49,756 bases of DNA from Alkalicoccobacillus porphyridii (lineage in GTDB: Bacteria; Bacillota; Bacilli; Bacillales; Bacillaceae_D), in contig NZ_VLXZ01000019.1 in NCBI RefSeq assembly GCF_007293315.1, positions 1 through 49,756 on the forward strand. The letters are read 5' to 3'. Every line of letters starts with the position of its first letter. Within the stretch, counting starts at the first letter, position 1. The notes below the pieces were generated by a model, which had not been told where the DNA came from, ran no database searches, and saw only the letters and a list, made by a program, of their open reading frames with translations. Shown piece after piece: positions 8,097-16,620 of the stretch. Made by a program: the position numbers and the translations under genes.

Positions 8097-9347
8097 TTAT
8101 TCCTCCTTTAACATGGGCTCAATCACACTGCCCATAAACAAAACCGACTCCGTAGTATCATCCATTATTGCAAAGAAAAATGGGCGATCAACAATAAATG
8201 GTTCTATTTCTATAATCTCAGCGGACTCAACCGTTATTTCTATTCCGGTAGCAGCGGCTGCCTCCGTCCCCTTTTCATCTACGTCTATAAAAGTCTTGTG
8301 TATGACTCTATTGATTTCATATGGTTCGTGTTCATTAAACATATTAGGTAAACCCACTTTCCCTTGAAAAAGTGGTCCTAATCCTAATTCAGTTAATTTG
8401 GGGGCCAATGAATAATTAGCAGAAAACGAAAAAGCAGGCATTTGTAGCTCCACCTTTGCATGCATCCATTTCTCAACATTAAAAGCATCCTCTAGATTTG
8501 AACCAACATTTTCAAACTCCCCTTCATCTGGTAAAACCACCGCCATATATAACCCTTCCTGTTCATAAGGAATTTTGATTGCACGGAAGGAGTCTCCTTC
8601 TATTAGAGGGAATTTCTCGGTTTGTTTCATCATAGGATGCTCTATCGTCTCACCATTCAGAAGGTGAAATGTCTCCTCAGTTGTCAGATTCTCTTTAAAC
8701 GCATTCTGCCAATTGGCGTTAAAGTAAACAGCATTCATAAGATAAGCAACAACTTTTGGGTCTACTTCATCCAACATCCTTGGAATCAATCCATTTGTTT
8801 TCTCTGAGACCCATTCATTTATCTCATCCTCAGGTTGAATGTCAGGCATTAGATGAATCTCACTATTATAGAAAGTACTTATTAGCTCCTCGTATTCCTC
8901 TAGTACTGTTAGCTTATCCTTATGCCATAATGAATTAGCAGTTTTTATTTCTGCTTCTTCATACCCTTTAAAGATCTCTAACAGCTCCTGCATCCGTTCG
9001 TTTTCTTCATCCAAATCTGTCTCTGATAGATATAGGGTATCCATGATTAATTCTCTATTGCTTTCGTCTATCCCATTCGCAAGAAGCAATAGCGCCATTT
9101 GCACACTATAAGGTGAAATCAACGTATTTTGAAGATCACCTTCTTCTTCAAACACTGTCCGAAAAAGCTCAAAAGAAAAACCACCGAGATCCGTCGTTGT
9201 TAGAGGTTGCTCGACTTCTATAGGTTTATTTGGTTCATAATGAAGAGTATCGGGTGGAGTTGGTTGACCGTTAGATCCTGTTGATTGTGAACCGCACCCA
9301 GATATTATAATTAAACTTATCGAAAGCACTAGTAGGCTTTTTTTCAC
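8097..9347 (-). CDS. Serpin-family protease inhibitor, lipoprotein (first of a tandem pair)
   Basis: This 416-residue secreted lipoprotein serpin is the paralogue of the gene that follows; they align along their whole length (shared NAVYF.ANW, TIEHPMM.Q and AIKIPYE.EGL). The lipobox is ISGC. The hinge EKGTEAAAATG is a canonical inhibitory hinge with four alanines at P12-P9. Counting forward, P1 is probably Glu and P1' Ser, unlike the paralogue. A P1 Glu would suit a glutamyl endopeptidase, but that is inference. The start is taken as GTG at 9347, which has AAGGGAG about 9 bp upstream; an in-frame GTG at 9374 lacks a clear site. The reactive loops differ while the scaffold is kept. Confidence 0.92.
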   Translation of the reverse strand: MKKSLLVLSISLIIISGCGSQSTGSNGQPTPPDTLHYEPNKPIEVEQPLTTTDLGGFSFELFRTVFEEEGDLQNTLISPYSVQMALLLLANGIDESNRELIMDTLYLSETDLDEENERMQELLEIFKGYEEAEIKTANSLWHKDKLTVLEEYEELISTFYNSEIHLMPDIQPEDEINEWVSEKTNGLIPRMLDEVDPKVVAYLMNAVYFNANWQNAFKENLTTEETFHLLNGETIEHPMMKQTEKFPLIEGDSFRAIKIPYEQEGLYMAVVLPDEGEFENVGSNLEDAFNVEKWMHAKVELQMPAFSFSANYSLAPKLTELGLGPLFQGKVGLPNMFNEHEPYEINRVIHKTFIDVDEKGTEAAAATGIEITVESAEIIEIEPFIVDRPFFFAIMDDTTESVLFMGSVIEPMLKEE

Positions 9348-9492
9348 GTACGTCCACTCCCTTCTCTTATCCACTATTCGACAGAGATTGCAAATAACCT
9401 ATAGAATTTTACTAATTTTACGAAGTTTTTACTTTTGATAAGTAGGAGTGGGGTTTGAAGGTAAAAATATAATCGTAGAGAGATAAGTAGGT

Positions 9493-10005
9493 TTATTCTG
9501 ATATTAAAGTTAGTTGGTTTTTAGGAACTCGCTCAAAAACCATAATCTCGGTGTTAGAAAAAGGTTTGTTTTTCATATAGTTTTCTAATGTGACTCCACT
9601 TCCCCAATATTGTTTAACAAGTTCTTCTTTTGATGGAGTGCCTGGTTCAATCATGGTTCCAGCTATTCCACTTTCATCTATGACGTATTCATCCTCGATG
9701 TAAGAAAATAGTTTTGTTGTTATATCCCTATCAAATACCATGATTTTATTGGTGAATATCGGGAATCTCAAATAATTCTTAAAGTCGTAAGGGCTAAGTG
9801 TCACAACAATTCCTACGTCAAAATTTATCCATTCTGCTCCAGGTGATCTTAATCGAACTCGCTCCATTATATCTGGATAAAAATCTCCCCCGCCGCCAGT
9901 GCCTAAATACATAGAAGTTAATTTTGGATGCAAACCTTGCTCTTTGACTTTTTTCATTTTTATTAAGCTTTCATACTTATTACCATAAAGATGGTATAAA
10001 AACAC
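9493..10005 (-). CDS. Orphan 170-residue protein, family not recognised
   Basis: The GTG start at 10005 has GGAGG 8 bp upstream, and the frame is clean to a stop at 9493, so the gene is probably real. It has no signal peptide or membrane segment. It begins VFLYHLYGNKYESLI, then KEQGLHP, a Gly-rich LGTGGGGDF turn near residue 35, and it ends with NTEIMVFERVPKNQL. The opening H-containing strand and the closing glutamate strand vaguely recall ADP-ribosyltransferase-like folds, but I cannot confirm the catalytic residues. It is more AT-rich than its neighbours and borders decayed genes, so it may be accessory DNA. Confidence 0.65.
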   Translation of the reverse strand: MFLYHLYGNKYESLIKMKKVKEQGLHPKLTSMYLGTGGGGDFYPDIMERVRLRSPGAEWINFDVGIVVTLSPYDFKNYLRFPIFTNKIMVFDRDITTKLFSYIEDEYVIDESGIAGTMIEPGTPSKEELVKQYWGSGVTLENYMKNKPFSNTEIMVFERVPKNQLTLISE

Positions 10006-10111
10006 GCGGATCGCCTCCTCATTTGAGCTTTATCAACTACTCACATTACTATAGCCATATGTATTATATTGAAACCACTTCAAAAGCTCTCAAACAATAA
10101 AAATAAACAGC

Positions 10112-10132
10112 AAAAAAACCGGCATACGCCGC
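10112..10132 (-). terminator. Small intrinsic terminator after the Rha remnant
   Basis: On the minus strand CGGC-GTAT-GCCG is followed by seven T residues. It abuts the point where Rha similarity ends, so the truncated gene runs straight into it. Confidence 0.55.
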
Positions 10133-10140
10133 ACTCTCTG

Positions 10141-10372
10141 TGTAACCCATTATCAGGAAGGAGAACCCATCTTGCGTGATGAGGTATCTCTTATAAGTGC
10201 GGCCTCTTCCATTCTCATAATTCGACTCTCAAAAATTGGAAAGTGGAAATTTCTTGCTGCATTCAAGGTGACGAATATCCCTCCTCACCTCATGCGACTT
10301 ACCAAATGAATCCGCTACCGTTAGACTGTCTGTAACTACATGACTATTTTCAATGAATACTAACTGAGTCAT
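10141..10372 (-). pseudogene. Remnant of a phage Rha-family regulatory protein
   Basis: An ATG at 10372 with GGAGG 7 bp upstream opens 47 codons beginning MTQLVFIENSHVVTDSLTV, the typical N-terminus of phage Rha (pRha) regulators, and continuing with RRDIRHLECSKKF. An in-frame TGA at 10229-10231 stops it. The same frame then resumes recognisable Rha sequence: ESNYENGRGRTYKRYLI, then TQDGFSFLIMGYT. Similarity ends near 10141, where a terminator begins. A full Rha protein is much longer, so this is a gene inactivated by a nonsense mutation and a 3' deletion. It is evidence of former prophage or phage-satellite DNA between the serpins and yhbH. Confidence 0.82.
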
Positions 10373-10462
10373 TTTATTTCCTCCTAAATTCAGTATTTCC
10401 TCCAATGTTTTGTAAGCGCCTCTCGGGATAGAGAAATAGCATACTTATTTGGAGGTTTTTTC

Positions 10463-10631
10463 ATGTACAAATTTAATAAATTTGGGTGCAGTTGCATTTG
10501 CTGTTGTGATCTTACTCTCCTTTATCATAGGATGAGATTTTTATTGGACTAATGTTATAGGTGTATTCATCGGAACATTTCTTGCATGTTCCCTTGTGAT
10601 TCCGATGATAAGAAAACGGCGTTCCTCCTAA
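10463..10631 (+). pseudogene. Broken small membrane-protein gene
   Basis: A good site (GGAGG, 7 bp before the ATG at 10463) opens MYKFNK, then the frame is lost near 10481 by a one-base shift. From 10482 another frame reads LGAVAFAVVILLSFIIG, a TGA at 10533, then DFYWTNVIGVFIGTFLA and a basic C-terminus ending IRKRRSS at a TAA. Restoring one base and changing that TGA to TGG gives an intact protein of about 55 residues with two helices. It precedes a healthy small membrane-protein gene on the same strand and may have been its operon partner. Confidence 0.65.
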
Positions 10632-10681
10632 ATAAAGGACGATACTATATAGATTGCTAAAAATAAATTGGAGGGTTAATT

Positions 10682-10888
10682 ATGTATAGGAACTATAATG
10701 CCAGATGGCTTCTTGCTGTAGTAATAGCTTTTGTTGGGGGACTCGCTGTATATTTCATAGTCCCACTTTTCGGCATCGAACCGAGTGTAGAGATATTTAC
10801 TGCTGGTTTTTTATACTTATTCTGCGCATCATTTTATTCAGAGCGTTTCGCATCTAATGATCTTCCACCAATGAGGGAAGAGGGTTAA
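10682..10888 (+). CDS. Small membrane protein, two predicted helices
   Basis: This 68-residue protein starts MYRNYNARWLLAVV after a GGAGGG site 6 bp upstream. Two hydrophobic segments (about residues 8-29 and 35-50) are followed by a polar tail ending LPPMREEG. Its opening resembles the decayed neighbour at 10463 (MYKFNK then a helix), so the pair may be paralogues. I do not recognise the family. Confidence 0.65.
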   Translation: MYRNYNARWLLAVVIAFVGGLAVYFIVPLFGIEPSVEIFTAGFLYLFCASFYSERFASNDLPPMREEG

Positions 10889-10995
10889 TCAACCTCGATA
10901 TCTGCATCAAGATATGAGTCATCGAAGATCTCCCTGTCCATTAGTCGATATAAGTTCTTGATAGCTCCTAAAGCTCTCATATAATTAAATAAAAC

Positions 10996-11021
10996 CAAAA
11001 AAGCCCGGCATCCGCCGGGCT
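10996..11021 (-). terminator. Terminator of yhbH
   Basis: A perfect 8-bp GC stem (AGCCCGGC with GCCGGGCT, loop of four) is followed by six T residues on the minus strand, just after the yhbH stop codon. Confidence 0.88.
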
Positions 11022-11031
11022 CCCCTCTTTC

Positions 11032-12204
11032 TTACACTGCCGCTCCCTCAAATTCCTTCCTAAAAAACTCCTTCATCGCGTGATACACGTCGCCTTGTTC
11101 TTTAAGAATATAATAACGAAAACGCGGATCATCTATGTTTTTGTATGCGCTCATAAGAGTCGAGTGACGAGAGTATTGATTGACTTCACCATATCCAAAC
11201 ATACTGGAGACGCTCATTAACTGCTCTACTAGCTTTAAGCAGCGGGCATTGTCGCTGGTGAGGTTATCACCGTCGGAAAAATGGAATGGATAGATATTAT
11301 AGCGACTTGGCTCATATTTCTGTTCAATGACTTCTAACGCTTTTCTGTAAGCAGACGAGCAAATGGTACCACCGCTTTCACCCTTGGAGAAGAAGTCCTC
11401 CTCTGAGACCTGCTTCGCTTCTGTGTGGTGCGCGATAAATTCAATGTCTACGGTTTCGTACTTGCTACGCAAAAAGCGGGACATCCAAAAGAAAAAGCTT
11501 CGGGCCATGTATTTCTCAAAGCGTCCCATGGATCCACTTGTGTCCATCATGGCAATTACAACGGCCTTAGATTCTGGTCTTGTGATTTCGTTCCATGTTT
11601 TAAAACGAAGATCGTCGTTTGAGATGGGATTAATGCCTGGTTTACCAGTGAGGGCATTCCGTTTAATGGCTGAGAGAATAGTGCGGCGCTTGTCGACGTT
11701 GCCCATTAGTCCCTTTTTGCGGATATCATTAAACGAAATATCTTCAATAATGATTTCATCTTCTTCTTTTTTCTGAAGATTTGGCAGCTCTAGTTCGGAG
11801 AATAATAGTTCTTGAAGCTCTGCGATTGAAACCTCGGCTTCATAATAATCCTCACCAGCTTGATCTCCAGGGCCTTGCCCTTTTCCTGGGCCTGCCTGCT
11901 GCTGTGCTTTTGGATCCCTGGCGACCACATCTCCAATCTTTGTATCACCCTGTCCTTGCCCCACGTGTTTGTTTTTATCATAATTGTATCGAATCTTATA
12001 TTCATCCAAGGACCTAATCGGAATTCGAATGACATCTTTTCCATTAGACATCACAATGCTCTCTTCACTGACCAAATCGGGAAGGTTTTTCTTAATGGCT
12101 TCCTGTACCTTCTCCTGGTGACGGCGTTGGTCTTGATAGCCTTTGCGGTGGAGGGACCAGTTCTCCTGTGACACAGCGAAGCCTTGATATTCGTCTTTTT
12201 TCAC
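11032..12204 (-). CDS. yhbH: Sporulation protein YhbH (DUF444 family)
   Basis: This 390-residue protein closely follows B. subtilis Yhb[11 protein letters not shown] near the start, then [18 protein letters not shown], and [13 protein letters not shown]. The C-terminal half is a von Willebrand-A-like domain with the MIDAS motif DTSGSMG near residue 227 and the DGD segment of the metal site. YhbH is made in the mother cell during sporulation and is usually paired with the PrkA kinase/protease. The start is GTG at 12204, with GGAGGG 6 bp upstream; the frame stays open to 12243 without a site. Here prkA lies about 8 kb upstream with unrelated genes between. Confidence 0.95.
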   Translation of the reverse strand: MKKDEYQGFAVSQENWSLHRKGYQDQRRHQEKVQEAIKKNLPDLVSEESIVMSNGKDVIRIPIRSLDEYKIRYNYDKNKHVGQGQGDTKIGDVVARDPKAQQQAGPGKGQGPGDQAGEDYYEAEVSIAELQELLFSELELPNLQKKEEDEIIIEDISFNDIRKKGLMGNVDKRRTILSAIKRNALTGKPGINPISNDDLRFKTWNEITRPESKAVVIAMMDTSGSMGRFEKYMARSFFFWMSRFLRSKYETVDIEFIAHHTEAKQVSEEDFFSKGESGGTICSSAYRKALEVIEQKYEPSRYNIYPFHFSDGDNLTSDNARCLKLVEQLMSVSSMFGYGEVNQYSRHSTLMSAYKNIDDPRFRYYILKEQGDVYHAMKEFFRKEFEGAAV

Positions 12205-12243
12205 TTGTTTCCCTCCTTGGATATATATCTGAAACTTTTTCAT

Positions 12244-12554
12244 TCAACAAGCACCATTATGGATAAGTTTGCATATAGTATGGTGGAGTCGGTTCACTAT
12301 ATAATGACCTAGCTTTTTATAGTGATTACCTTATCTTATGCAGACAAGTGAAAGAGTTGCCAAAAAATTCAGATCAATTATTGAGGGATTGTTTTGATTC
12401 ATATTTTTATCGTATATGAGGACAAGCTGAGAGTATGGAAGGAATTGATGCTTCCGGATTATTCTCACCCGCACTTCTGTATTTAGGGTAATGAAGGTGA
12501 ACAATTGTTGATAGAGTTGATGTTTATGTGTAAATTAGTTTTTTTCTCCTTCTG
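12244..12554. other. Intergenic stretch without a recognisable gene
   Basis: No supported gene. On the plus strand around 12418-12530 a broken frame reads EDKLRVWKELMLPDYSHP, hits a TAG, then reads GNEGEQLLIELM. This may be a decayed coding fragment, but I cannot assign it. Confidence 0.4.
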
Positions 12555-12640
12555 TCGCACTCGAAAATGGGGACACTTACCTGAGGGAAGGTAATGAACT
12601 AACCCAACTCCGTCGATTTACCTTATTGAACCTTTTTATC
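12555..12640 (-). repeat. Divergent copy of a second dispersed element (E2), beside repeat copy A
   Basis: The stretch CGAAAATGGGGACAC...TTGAACCTTTTTATCGA resembles segments at 31067-31155, 34975-35053 and 19868-19943. It abuts the MITE-like copy A on its left side. Copies keep the pattern gggagc/ggcacgcttaccgcgggaa...aattaacctttttat when read in the orientation of the 31-kb copy. Confidence 0.5.
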
Positions 12641-12643
12641 GAT

Positions 12644-12865
12644 GTCACTGAAAAAGTCATGTAAGAATGAGCGGAATGGCGCCGCTACAGGAGAACCCTA
12701 CGCTTTCCGCGGGAACGGCCTCAGCCCTCGAAGCGGAAAACCACCACTTCGATGTCTTCAGACGCGTTCTGTTCCGCAGGAGTCTACGGGTTCTCCTTCC
12801 GCTAATGTTCTGACTTAAACAATTGTAGAACTTCGCAGTCTTAGAAAGATCGTTTTTCAGTGACC
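12644..12865 (+). repeat. MITE-like dispersed repeat, copy A
   Basis: About 222 bp bounded by imperfect inverted ends, GTCACTGAAAAAGTCAT at the left and GATCGTTTTTCAGTGACC at the right. Inside, GGAGAACCCTACGCTTTCC near 12690 can pair with the complement of CTACGGGTTCTCC near 12790, giving long hairpin arms around a TCGAAG...CTTCGA hairpin. Other copies are at 17306-17426 plus 19142-19228 (split), 31161-31380 (inverted) and 34761-34968. No coding potential is evident. Confidence 0.88.
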
Positions 12866-13044
12866 CCCTTTATATCCCACAGTTTTCGACCCTCCATTTT
12901 CATTAGCGTGTTTCAAATAAATATCGTAATTCAGATTTACACATTAATAAGGACTTTACTCAAATTGTTTCCCTTCTAGTAAAAAGAATTTTTACTCCCC
13001 AAAGAAAAATCATGACTTTAGTAAGAATCCTTACCTCTCCACAT

Positions 13045-13078
13045 AAAAAAGAAGAGAAAAGCATACTAAGCTTCTCTC
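13045..13078 (-). terminator. Terminator of the beta-helix gene
   Basis: On the minus strand AGAGAAGC pairs with GCTTTTCTCT and is followed by TCTTTTTT, 13 bp after the stop codon. Confidence 0.75.
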
Positions 13079-13090
13079 CTTTTTGCCTTT

Positions 13091-14866
13091 TTAATATCCT
13101 TTTCCTAAACGTCGTTCTAATTCCTCAACTAAGCCTACAATTTCAGCGGTCTTGGCTTCTTTTTCAGCAAGCTCCTGTGATTTTTGTAATCGTTCCATCG
13201 TTTTCTCGTCCATATTGGCTAAACGTTCAGCAGCTTCTCTTTTTTGTTCGGCGTAATCGGAGAGTGCCTCCGCCCCTTCGCCAATGATTTCAGCTGGACA
13301 GTCCCCTTCCAAAATAATAGAGGCCGTGTTATCGGTATAGGAGCAGTTTTCTATATATGGTCCGGCTTCATGAATATGAATGGCACAATCTCCGCCTTCT
13401 AAAATAGCAGCGCCAGTGATGACGGGTGTACTTCCCTCTGTAATTTCAAGCTGTGCTAAACCGTGTTGAATGAAGCGGCAGTTCTCAACTCGGCCTTTTG
13501 CCTCTTCTATAAACCACATACCGTTAGATGCACTCTCTTGTAATGTGCAATTCACAAAGGTTGGATCAGCTCTCCGGATAATAACCTGAGGGAATTCATG
13601 TCCATGTCTAGCAAACTCACAATTAGTGATATGAGCTTTGCTTTCTTCTAATAAATGAAGTCCGTTCTCATATCCTTCATAGACTGAGGTTGCATCCATT
13701 TCCAAAAAGCTTTGCTCTGCCACAACAATTTGTATTTGCTGGTGTTGATATACATTGGACTGCAGGATCGTTGCTGAAGATTGTTCAGTCAGCCACACCC
13801 CATAATGCTCTCCGTGATGGATGGCACAACGTTCAATGAGAATGTTTCCCTGTTCGGATACACAAACCTGCGGCAGGTGATGCCCGGCAACCTCACTGTC
13901 ACTAAGAACCGCTTCTCCGCTTGAAGATATAAGTACTGCATTGCCGTTACCACTCAGAATAGAGCATTGCTTTGCTTTCACCTGGCCACCATTTACCCGC
14001 AGCTGTGCTTGCAGGTGGGCAACAAATCGGGTTTGCTCCACTTTTAATATGGTTCCGTCCTGCACATTGCACCCAATATCGCCACTATGTAAGTAAGAGT
14101 TTTTAATTAGAGCCTCACAATCTACTAACAGGATCTGCTGTTGATGGTTACGATATAGCTCCGAATCCTTAACTAATAAACGACCACCAATCACCGTGAT
14201 CCCGCCAGCTTCTCCCTCATAAACAGTGCTTGATGTAACAGAGAGCGATGTGTGTTCGTTTACTGATATTTGGGGCTGGGGTCCAGCATGTCCATAAACA
14301 GAGCAGTCTTCCATCATCATTTGACTCGTATCCAGCAATGTGACCGCTTCTTTAGCGCCTTGAAATATATGAGAGTGTTTCAGCACCATTCGTCCGTTAT
14401 TAGTCAGCTTCACTTGGACATCTCTTTGCTTGGATAGGGCACAATATAGCAGGGACACCTTTCCATCACAAAGCACGGCATGGTGGTTTCGCTGCATAAT
14501 GACTTCGCGAAGAGCCGCTCTGCTTCCTTTACGTACGGTTACAGCCGAGCTTTTCATTCGATTTATATCGCAGCCAGTTAATGTGATGGAGCTATCTTCC
14601 TCTACCAGCACACCCGTTTTCCCGTCTTGAATAGTTAAATTTGAAACCGACGTGACTGCGGTGTTTTTTATATGTATAGATCCTTGTAAAATCACTTCAT
14701 CCTTATGTCCAATTCCGGTAATGGTAATTGATTTATCGATGGTAAATATACCTTTATACAAGCCTTGCTCGAGACGAATGGAGTCCCCATCCTCGGCAAC
14801 CTCAAGAGCCTGTTGCAATTGTTTATATTTTGAAAGGATTTTTTGAGATACTGTAATGTCTTTCAT
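13091..14866 (-). CDS. Right-handed parallel beta-helix repeat protein
   Basis: This protein of about 591 residues consists of some 20 beta-helix coils with the PbH1 rhythm: recurring short strands such as ITITGIG, VSNLTIQDG, IENCSYTDNTASI and repeated N/C/D turns. The first 45 residues resemble the opening of pectate-lyase-like and NosD-like helices (QLQQALEVAEDGDSIRLEQG.Y). The last 60 residues switch to a charged helix rich in E, A, K and R, probably a coiled coil. There is no signal peptide or lipobox, so it is predicted to be intracellular, which is unusual for this fold. No catalytic carbohydrate-lyase residues can be assigned. ATG at 14866 is preferred; an in-frame GTG lies at 14875. 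Confidence 0.85.
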   Translation of the reverse strand: MKDITVSQKILSKYKQLQQALEVAEDGDSIRLEQGLYKGIFTIDKSITITGIGHKDEVILQGSIHIKNTAVTSVSNLTIQDGKTGVLVEEDSSITLTGCDINRMKSSAVTVRKGSRAALREVIMQRNHHAVLCDGKVSLLYCALSKQRDVQVKLTNNGRMVLKHSHIFQGAKEAVTLLDTSQMMMEDCSVYGHAGPQPQISVNEHTSLSVTSSTVYEGEAGGITVIGGRLLVKDSELYRNHQQQILLVDCEALIKNSYLHSGDIGCNVQDGTILKVEQTRFVAHLQAQLRVNGGQVKAKQCSILSGNGNAVLISSSGEAVLSDSEVAGHHLPQVCVSEQGNILIERCAIHHGEHYGVWLTEQSSATILQSNVYQHQQIQIVVAEQSFLEMDATSVYEGYENGLHLLEESKAHITNCEFARHGHEFPQVIIRRADPTFVNCTLQESASNGMWFIEEAKGRVENCRFIQHGLAQLEITEGSTPVITGAAILEGGDCAIHIHEAGPYIENCSYTDNTASIILEGDCPAEIIGEGAEALSDYAEQKREAAERLANMDEKTMERLQKSQELAEKEAKTAEIVGLVEELERRLGKGY

Positions 14867-15012
14867 CTGCTCCACCCCACTTCCGTTTCATTATAATGCA
14901 GATAGTAAATTTCTGTCCAAAAAGAGGGACAAAGGTAAGTTTCTCCAATGGTTCTTTTTCAGTTGCATAAGAACATAAGTTCGCATAAAATAATCATAAG
15001 GAGGCGAAATCA

Positions 15013-15228
15013 ATGACCAAGTATTTTCTAATTAGAAGCTGCATGCAAAAGGATTTAATTGAAATCATCTATCTTTCAAAGTCTGAAAAAATAACCCAGC
15101 GCCTGATTACAGCTGAAAGCATATCTAACGGAATACTTACTGGTTATTGTCACTATCGTCATCAGAAAAGAAGATTTTTAGTCAATCGCATCTTATCCGC
15201 CTTTCCTACTAGACAAAAGCAAGCCTAA
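15013..15228 (+). CDS. Small WYL-like protein
   Basis: The 71-residue protein starts at an ATG with AAGGAGG 8 bp upstream. It reads EIIYLSKSEKITQR, then GYCHYRHQKRRFLVNRILSA. That matches the pattern of small Bacillus proteins related to the WYL ligand-binding domain (I-YLs...-R-i....-aYC.lR...R.F...rILsa). It has no DNA-binding domain of its own. It is a single gene, divergent from the beta-helix gene. Its role is unknown; a small regulatory or ligand-sensing protein is an inference. Confidence 0.7.
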   Translation: MTKYFLIRSCMQKDLIEIIYLSKSEKITQRLITAESISNGILTGYCHYRHQKRRFLVNRILSAFPTRQKQA

Positions 15229-15362
15229 GACTGATTAAACCCTGCACACAAAGGCTAAGCTACTAAAGAATGATTTTTTGTGAAAGACATGTTTCATTAT
15301 AAGGCTGTGTGTTATAGTTCTATATAGTACGAATCTGACAAGGTTAGGCAGGTAATTTATTC

Positions 15363-16262
15363 ATGAAGAAAAATTTATGGTGTATCGTGGCAGTCAGCGC
15401 ACTCGTGTTGAGTAGTTGTTCACCATACAGCCAGCAGCCGTCGCATGACGAACCAGAGAGAGAAGAAAACCCTGACAGCCAGATCTCTGGAACAGATGGT
15501 TCCTCTGACAATGAAACAGAGCAAGGGGATCCTATAGATGAAGCACCTCTTAGCGATCATGAACCTGACGCCGAACACCCTTCAGATGATGAAGATCAAG
15601 ATGAGCAACCACATGATGATACTACTATCTCATTACCATCAGAATATATGAATCAAATAGAAGAAGTGGATGGACAAGCTATCATTCAGAACCCTGACAA
15701 TATTTTAGCGTTTGTGAACCATGATTACTTGCTCCCAAGTGATTATATACCAGACGATTTAGTCATTCCTGATGTAAAGTTCTCATATGGGTATCAGGAT
15801 ACAGACAAAAGCTATATGCGGGAGGAAGCTGCTGCTGCCCTTGAAGGTTTATTTGGAGCCGCTCAAGAGGAAGGCATTGAGCTAGCGGCCGTTTCTGGTT
15901 ATCGTTCATATGATAGACAGGAAGAACTATACGAGCAGGCTATTTCTAGGTCTGGTCCAGAACAAGAATTTGTAGCCAAACCAGGGAGCAGTGAACATCA
16001 ATCTGGTCTTGCTATGGATGTGTCAAGCTCAAGTGTTAACTACGGCTTGGTTCAGGAATATGAAAATACGAAAGAGGGCCAGTGGCTTGCAGAGCACGCC
16101 CACCACTTTGGATTCATCATCCGCTACCAAAAAGATAAAGAAGATATTACTGGTTACGGATACGAACCGTGGCATATCCGCTACGTAGGAGAATCCGCCA
16201 TTGAGATCTATGAAAGTCAGTTGGTGTTAGAAGAGTTTTTTGATTTAGTTGAAGAAGTGTAA
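15363..16262 (+). CDS. D-alanyl-D-alanine carboxypeptidase, VanY/M15B family, lipoprotein
   Basis: The 299-residue lipoprotein trims terminal D-Ala from peptidoglycan stem peptides outside the cell. The signal peptide ends at the lipobox LSSC near residue 19. A long, very acidic linker (about residues 25-95, rich in D, E, S and P) spaces the catalytic domain from the membrane. The M15B zinc site is visible: SGYRSYDRQEELY near residue 179, SSEHQSGLAMDV near 209 (His and Asp ligands), and GYEPWHIRYVG near 270 (catalytic Glu and His ligand). Size and motifs fit the family. It stands alone and ends at a terminator. Confidence 0.93.
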   Translation: MKKNLWCIVAVSALVLSSCSPYSQQPSHDEPEREENPDSQISGTDGSSDNETEQGDPIDEAPLSDHEPDAEHPSDDEDQDEQPHDDTTISLPSEYMNQIEEVDGQAIIQNPDNILAFVNHDYLLPSDYIPDDLVIPDVKFSYGYQDTDKSYMREEAAAALEGLFGAAQEEGIELAAVSGYRSYDRQEELYEQAISRSGPEQEFVAKPGSSEHQSGLAMDVSSSSVNYGLVQEYENTKEGQWLAEHAHHFGFIIRYQKDKEDITGYGYEPWHIRYVGESAIEIYESQLVLEEFFDLVEEV

Positions 16263-16270
16263 CAGTAGAA

Positions 16271-16302
16271 GGAGCCGCCCAAGAAAGGTGGGCTCCTTGT
16301 TA
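16271..16302 (+). terminator. Terminator of the carboxypeptidase gene
   Basis: GGAGCCGCCC and GGTGGGCTCC form a stem with loop AAGAAA, followed by TTGTTAATT. It lies 10 bp after the stop codon. Confidence 0.75.
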
Positions 16303-16326
16303 ATTCATGAGTAGGGACTGAGTGCT

Positions 16327-16575
16327 TTGAAAACATTAATCCTTGGGTTTATTCGATTCTATCAACGCTTTATCTCTAGCTGGACTCCTCCTACCTGTAG
16401 ATTCTATCCCACTTGCTCTCAATATGGGTTTACAGTGATTAGCCGATTTGGAGTGATTAAGGGAAGCTGGCTCCTTGTTAAACGTATTGTTAAATGCCAA
16501 CCCTTTCACCCTGGAGGGATTGATATGCCACCAGAATCAGAAAGTGAAGTCTGCTGCAAACACGCCCATGAATAA
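16327..16575 (+). CDS. yidD: Membrane protein insertion efficiency factor YidD
   Basis: This 82-residue protein carries the DUF37/YidD signature: FIRFYQRFISSWTPPTCRF, then YPTCSQYG, a short basic stretch and CQPFHPGGID. Family members have an amphipathic N-terminal helix and help YidC/Sec insert proteins into the membrane. The start is TTG at 16327 by homology; the upstream site (GGGACTGAG) is modest. The C-terminal ten residues (SEVCCKHAHE) are variable. It is convergent with signal peptidase I across a bidirectional terminator. Confidence 0.93.
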   Translation: MKTLILGFIRFYQRFISSWTPPTCRFYPTCSQYGFTVISRFGVIKGSWLLVKRIVKCQPFHPGGIDMPPESESEVCCKHAHE

Positions 16576-16620
16576 AAAACCGGAATGTAGAGCATAGCTC
16601 ATGTGCATTCCGGTTTTTCT
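16573..16620. terminator. Bidirectional terminator between yidD and signal peptidase I
   Basis: A perfect 13-bp stem (AAAAACCGGAATG with CATTCCGGTTTTT) has A/T tracts on both flanks. Confidence 0.9.

Noticed and set aside
10081-10400. Complete prophage between the serpins and yhbH
   Set aside because: Only one Rha remnant is recognisable. There is no integrase, structural gene or attachment site.
10885-10981. Minus-strand 31-codon frame after the yhbH terminator
   Set aside because: It has no ribosome-binding site and no recognisable family, and it starts in an AT-rich tract just past a strong terminator.
11363-12171. Several plus-strand frames of 65-137 codons
   Set aside because: They are antisense to yhbH and have no ribosome sites or recognisable sequence.
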